64,000 bases of DNA from Algibacter miyuki (GTDB taxonomy: Bacteria; Bacteroidota; Bacteroidia; Flavobacteriales; Flavobacteriaceae), in assembly GCF_030409805.1 (NCBI RefSeq), contig NZ_JAUFQP010000013.1:1122501-1186500 (forward strand), in the 5' to 3' direction. The notes under the pieces were generated by a model. It was not told the DNA's origin. It ran no database searches and saw nothing but the letters and a program-made list of their open reading frames with translations. The position numbers were made by a program, and so were the translations under genes. Below are positions 62,164 to 64,000 of this stretch, piece by piece (position 1 is the first letter of the stretch; each line of letters starts with the position of its first letter).

Positions 62164-64000
62164 ATGGAAGAAAAAAAATTAGACCTTAATTCGATCATTG
62201 GTTTTGTACTGATTTTCGGAATATTAGCTTACATGCTTTGGCAAAACCAACCTACTCCAGAAGAGCTTGAAGCCCAAGAAAAAGCAAAACAAGAACAACT
62301 TGCAGTTGAAAATAATACAGCATCTCAAGCAGATACTAAAGTTGTTTCTGCAGATGATTTTAAGATTGAAGGTGTTTCCGATTCACTTCAATTAATTGCT
62401 CTTCAAAATAAATTTGGTGCGTTTGCTTATGCAGCATCACAAGCTTCGGATAAAGAAACACTTGTAGAAACAGATGTTTTTACGTTAAAGTTTAATAATA
62501 AAGGAGGATACCTGTCGGAGTTAAAACTTAAAAAGTTTGTAAACTACGATTCGCTTCCTATCTATTTAATAAAAAACAAAAATTCCGGTTTCAATATTAA
62601 TTTTGGAACTACCGATAGCCGAATTTTAAATACAAAAGATTTATATTTTGTGCCATCTGTAACTAAAAACGGCGAAAACACGATTGTTTCCATGAAACTT
62701 AAAGTGTCGGAATCTAAGTTTTTAGAATATCGTTACGAGTTAAAACCTAACGATTACATGATGGATTTCACGGTACGTTCTCAAGGTTTAGCCGATGTTA
62801 TTAATGGATCACAAGCCGTTAATTTAGATTGGAGCTTAAAGGGATACCGTCATGCAAAAAGTATTTCTTACGAAAACAGGTATACTGATATTCATTACGA
62901 ATACGAGGGCGGGAAAGCTAATTACACAGGCGCTCGTGATACTGATGAAGATTTGGAAGATGTAACCTGGATAGGTTACAAACAGCATTTCTTTTCATCT
63001 GTATTATTAACAGACGCTCCGTTTAAAACAGCACAAATTAAATCAGAAAACTTGGTTGATGACGAAGCTATAGATACTGTTTATACTAAAAGTTTCGATG
63101 CTAAAATGCCATTTGTATTACAAGCTGGAGAGATTAGCCAGTCTATGGATTTCTACTTTGGACCAAACGATTTTGAGGTAGTAAATGGTTACGATCGTAA
63201 TTTGGACGAATTAGTGCCATTTGGTTGGGGGCTTTTCGGTTGGATTAACCGATACATTTTTACGCCTTTATTCGCGTTTTTAGCAGGTTTTTTACCTTAC
63301 GGAATTGCCATTATTGCCATGACGGTTTTAATTAAATTAATGCTTTCATTTGTACAATACAAGCAGTTTTTATCGCAAGCGAAACTTAAAATTCTAAAAC
63401 CAGAATTAGACGCTATTCGTGAAAAGCATAAAGACAATAAAATGAAAGCGCAACAAGAAACTATGGCGTTGCAAACCAAAGCAGGAGCAAGCCCTATGGC
63501 GGGTTGTTTACCAGCTTTAGTACAGCTTCCTGTATTCTATGCTTTGTTTCAATTTTTTCCTTCGGCGTTCGATTTAAGACAAAAATCATTCCTTTGGGCA
63601 GACGATTTATCATCTTATGATGTTATTGCAGATTTACCATTCCACATTCCGTTTTATGGAAATCACGTGAGTTTGTTCCCGTTATTAGCGTCGGTTGCTA
63701 TTTTCTTTTACATGCAACTTACAACAGGGCAGCAAGTGGCGTCGCAACCGCAACAAGAAGGTATGCCTGATATGGGGAAAATGATGAAGTACATGATGTA
63801 TTTCTCTCCAATTATGATGTTGTTTTTCTTTAACAACTATGCGTCAGGATTAAGTTTATATTACTTTATCTCGAACTTAATTAGTATCGGAATTATATTA
63901 GTGATTAAGAATTTTATTTTAGATGAAGATAAAATTCACGCTCAAATTCAAGAGAAGAAAAAACAACCTAAGAAAGAAAATCGTTTTCAGAAAAAAATGG
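62164..64000 (+). CDS. yidC: Membrane protein insertase YidC, 3' end outside the window
   Basis: The frame is open from the ATG at 62164 to the last base of the window, with no stop. About 612 residues are present, and Bacteroidota YidC is about 630, so only the extreme C terminus is missing. Features are an N-terminal helix (LNSIIGFVLIFGILAYMLW), a Gln/Ala/Glu-rich linker, the large periplasmic beta-domain (about 60-340) and the conserved core helices from about 350. The core includes GWGLFGWINRYIFTPLF, KAGASPMAGCLPALVQLPVF and YFSPIMMLFFFNNYASGLS. It inserts proteins into the inner membrane with or without SecYEG. The Lys-rich tail after the last helix is the ribosome-contacting end. Confidence 0.97.
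   Translation, partial: MEEKKLDLNSIIGFVLIFGILAYMLWQNQPTPEELEAQEKAKQEQLAVENNTASQADTKVVSADDFKIEGVSDSLQLIALQNKFGAFAYAASQASDKETLVETDVFTLKFNNKGGYLSELKLKKFVNYDSLPIYLIKNKNSGFNINFGTTDSRILNTKDLYFVPSVTKNGENTIVSMKLKVSESKFLEYRYELKPNDYMMDFTVRSQGLADVINGSQAVNLDWSLKGYRHAKSISYENRYTDIHYEYEGGKANYTGARDTDEDLEDVTWIGYKQHFFSSVLLTDAPFKTAQIKSENLVDDEAIDTVYTKSFDAKMPFVLQAGEISQSMDFYFGPNDFEVVNGYDRNLDELVPFGWGLFGWINRYIFTPLFAFLAGFLPYGIAIIAMTVLIKLMLSFVQYKQFLSQAKLKILKPELDAIREKHKDNKMKAQQETMALQTKAGASPMAGCLPALVQLPVFYALFQFFPSAFDLRQKSFLWADDLSSYDVIADLPFHIPFYGNHVSLFPLLASVAIFFYMQLTTGQQVASQPQQEGMPDMGKMMKYMMYFSPIMMLFFFNNYASGLSLYYFISNLISIGIILVIKNFILDEDKIHAQIQEKKKQPKKENRFQKKM

Overview
This window is AT-rich chromosomal DNA from a member of the Bacteroidota, almost certainly a marine-type Flavobacteriaceae. 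The evidence is a SusC/SusD pair, bacillithiol genes (bshA, bshC), A-rich leaders without Shine-Dalgarno sequences, several TAnnTTTG-type -7 promoter boxes, and gene families typical of that family (DUF4159, YHYH, TamB next to tsaD, flavobacterial LptD, MCE plus a heterodisulfide-reductase-like pair). I saw no rRNA, tRNA, CRISPR array, transposase, integrase or phage gene. Most of the window reads as ordinary core chromosome.

Layout. 1-3957: the 3' part of a susC gene and a complete susD gene, closed by a strong terminator. 4030-10321: a minus-strand run of RNA-modification and envelope genes (THUMP-like methyltransferase, AI-2E family permease, TrmH-like methyltransferase, DUF4159 protein, rsmE, parvulin isomerase, tsaD). 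10440-14879: a giant TamB-like protein with no ordinary start codon. 15066-18007: pfkA, gap and a BadF-type kinase. 18027-19265: an ABC ATPase whose first half is degenerate. 19283-26075: a minus-strand cluster of two transglutaminase-like proteins around a circularly permuted ATP-grasp/alpha-E fusion, the least understood system here. 26472-28230: a hybrid histidine kinase whose phospho-accepting histidine is a tyrosine, then RidA. 28480-36354: envelope genes (LptD, amidase, MCE protein) and an iron-sulfur membrane oxidoreductase pair split by a structured repeat-like element. 36488-40604: a tightly overlapping five-gene accessory operon (YHYH, MORN/YwqK, SCO, sulfatase, SDR). 40752-43900: serB, a universal stress protein and a PiT-like permease. 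44334-50863: a GH3/beta-lactamase-type fusion, bshA, a small His-containing membrane protein and a di-haem peroxidase. 50940-52475: a PhoX-like lipoprotein with a collagen-like segment. 52773-55756: bshC and a PLP decarboxylase. 55816-64000: guaA, a LysM/periplasmic-binding protein, a DUF922 HExxH protein, DUF3820, pyrG and a 3'-truncated yidC.

Themes. Outer-membrane and cell-wall work dominates: nutrient import (SusCD), protein and LPS delivery (TamB, LptD, YidC), lipid traffic (MCE), and peptidoglycan cleavage or recycling (amidase, GH3 fusion, LysM protein). Central metabolism appears as pfkA-gap, serB, guaA and pyrG, and thiol redox chemistry as bshA and bshC. Functions are assigned by motif and family recognition from sequence alone. 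No database search was run.
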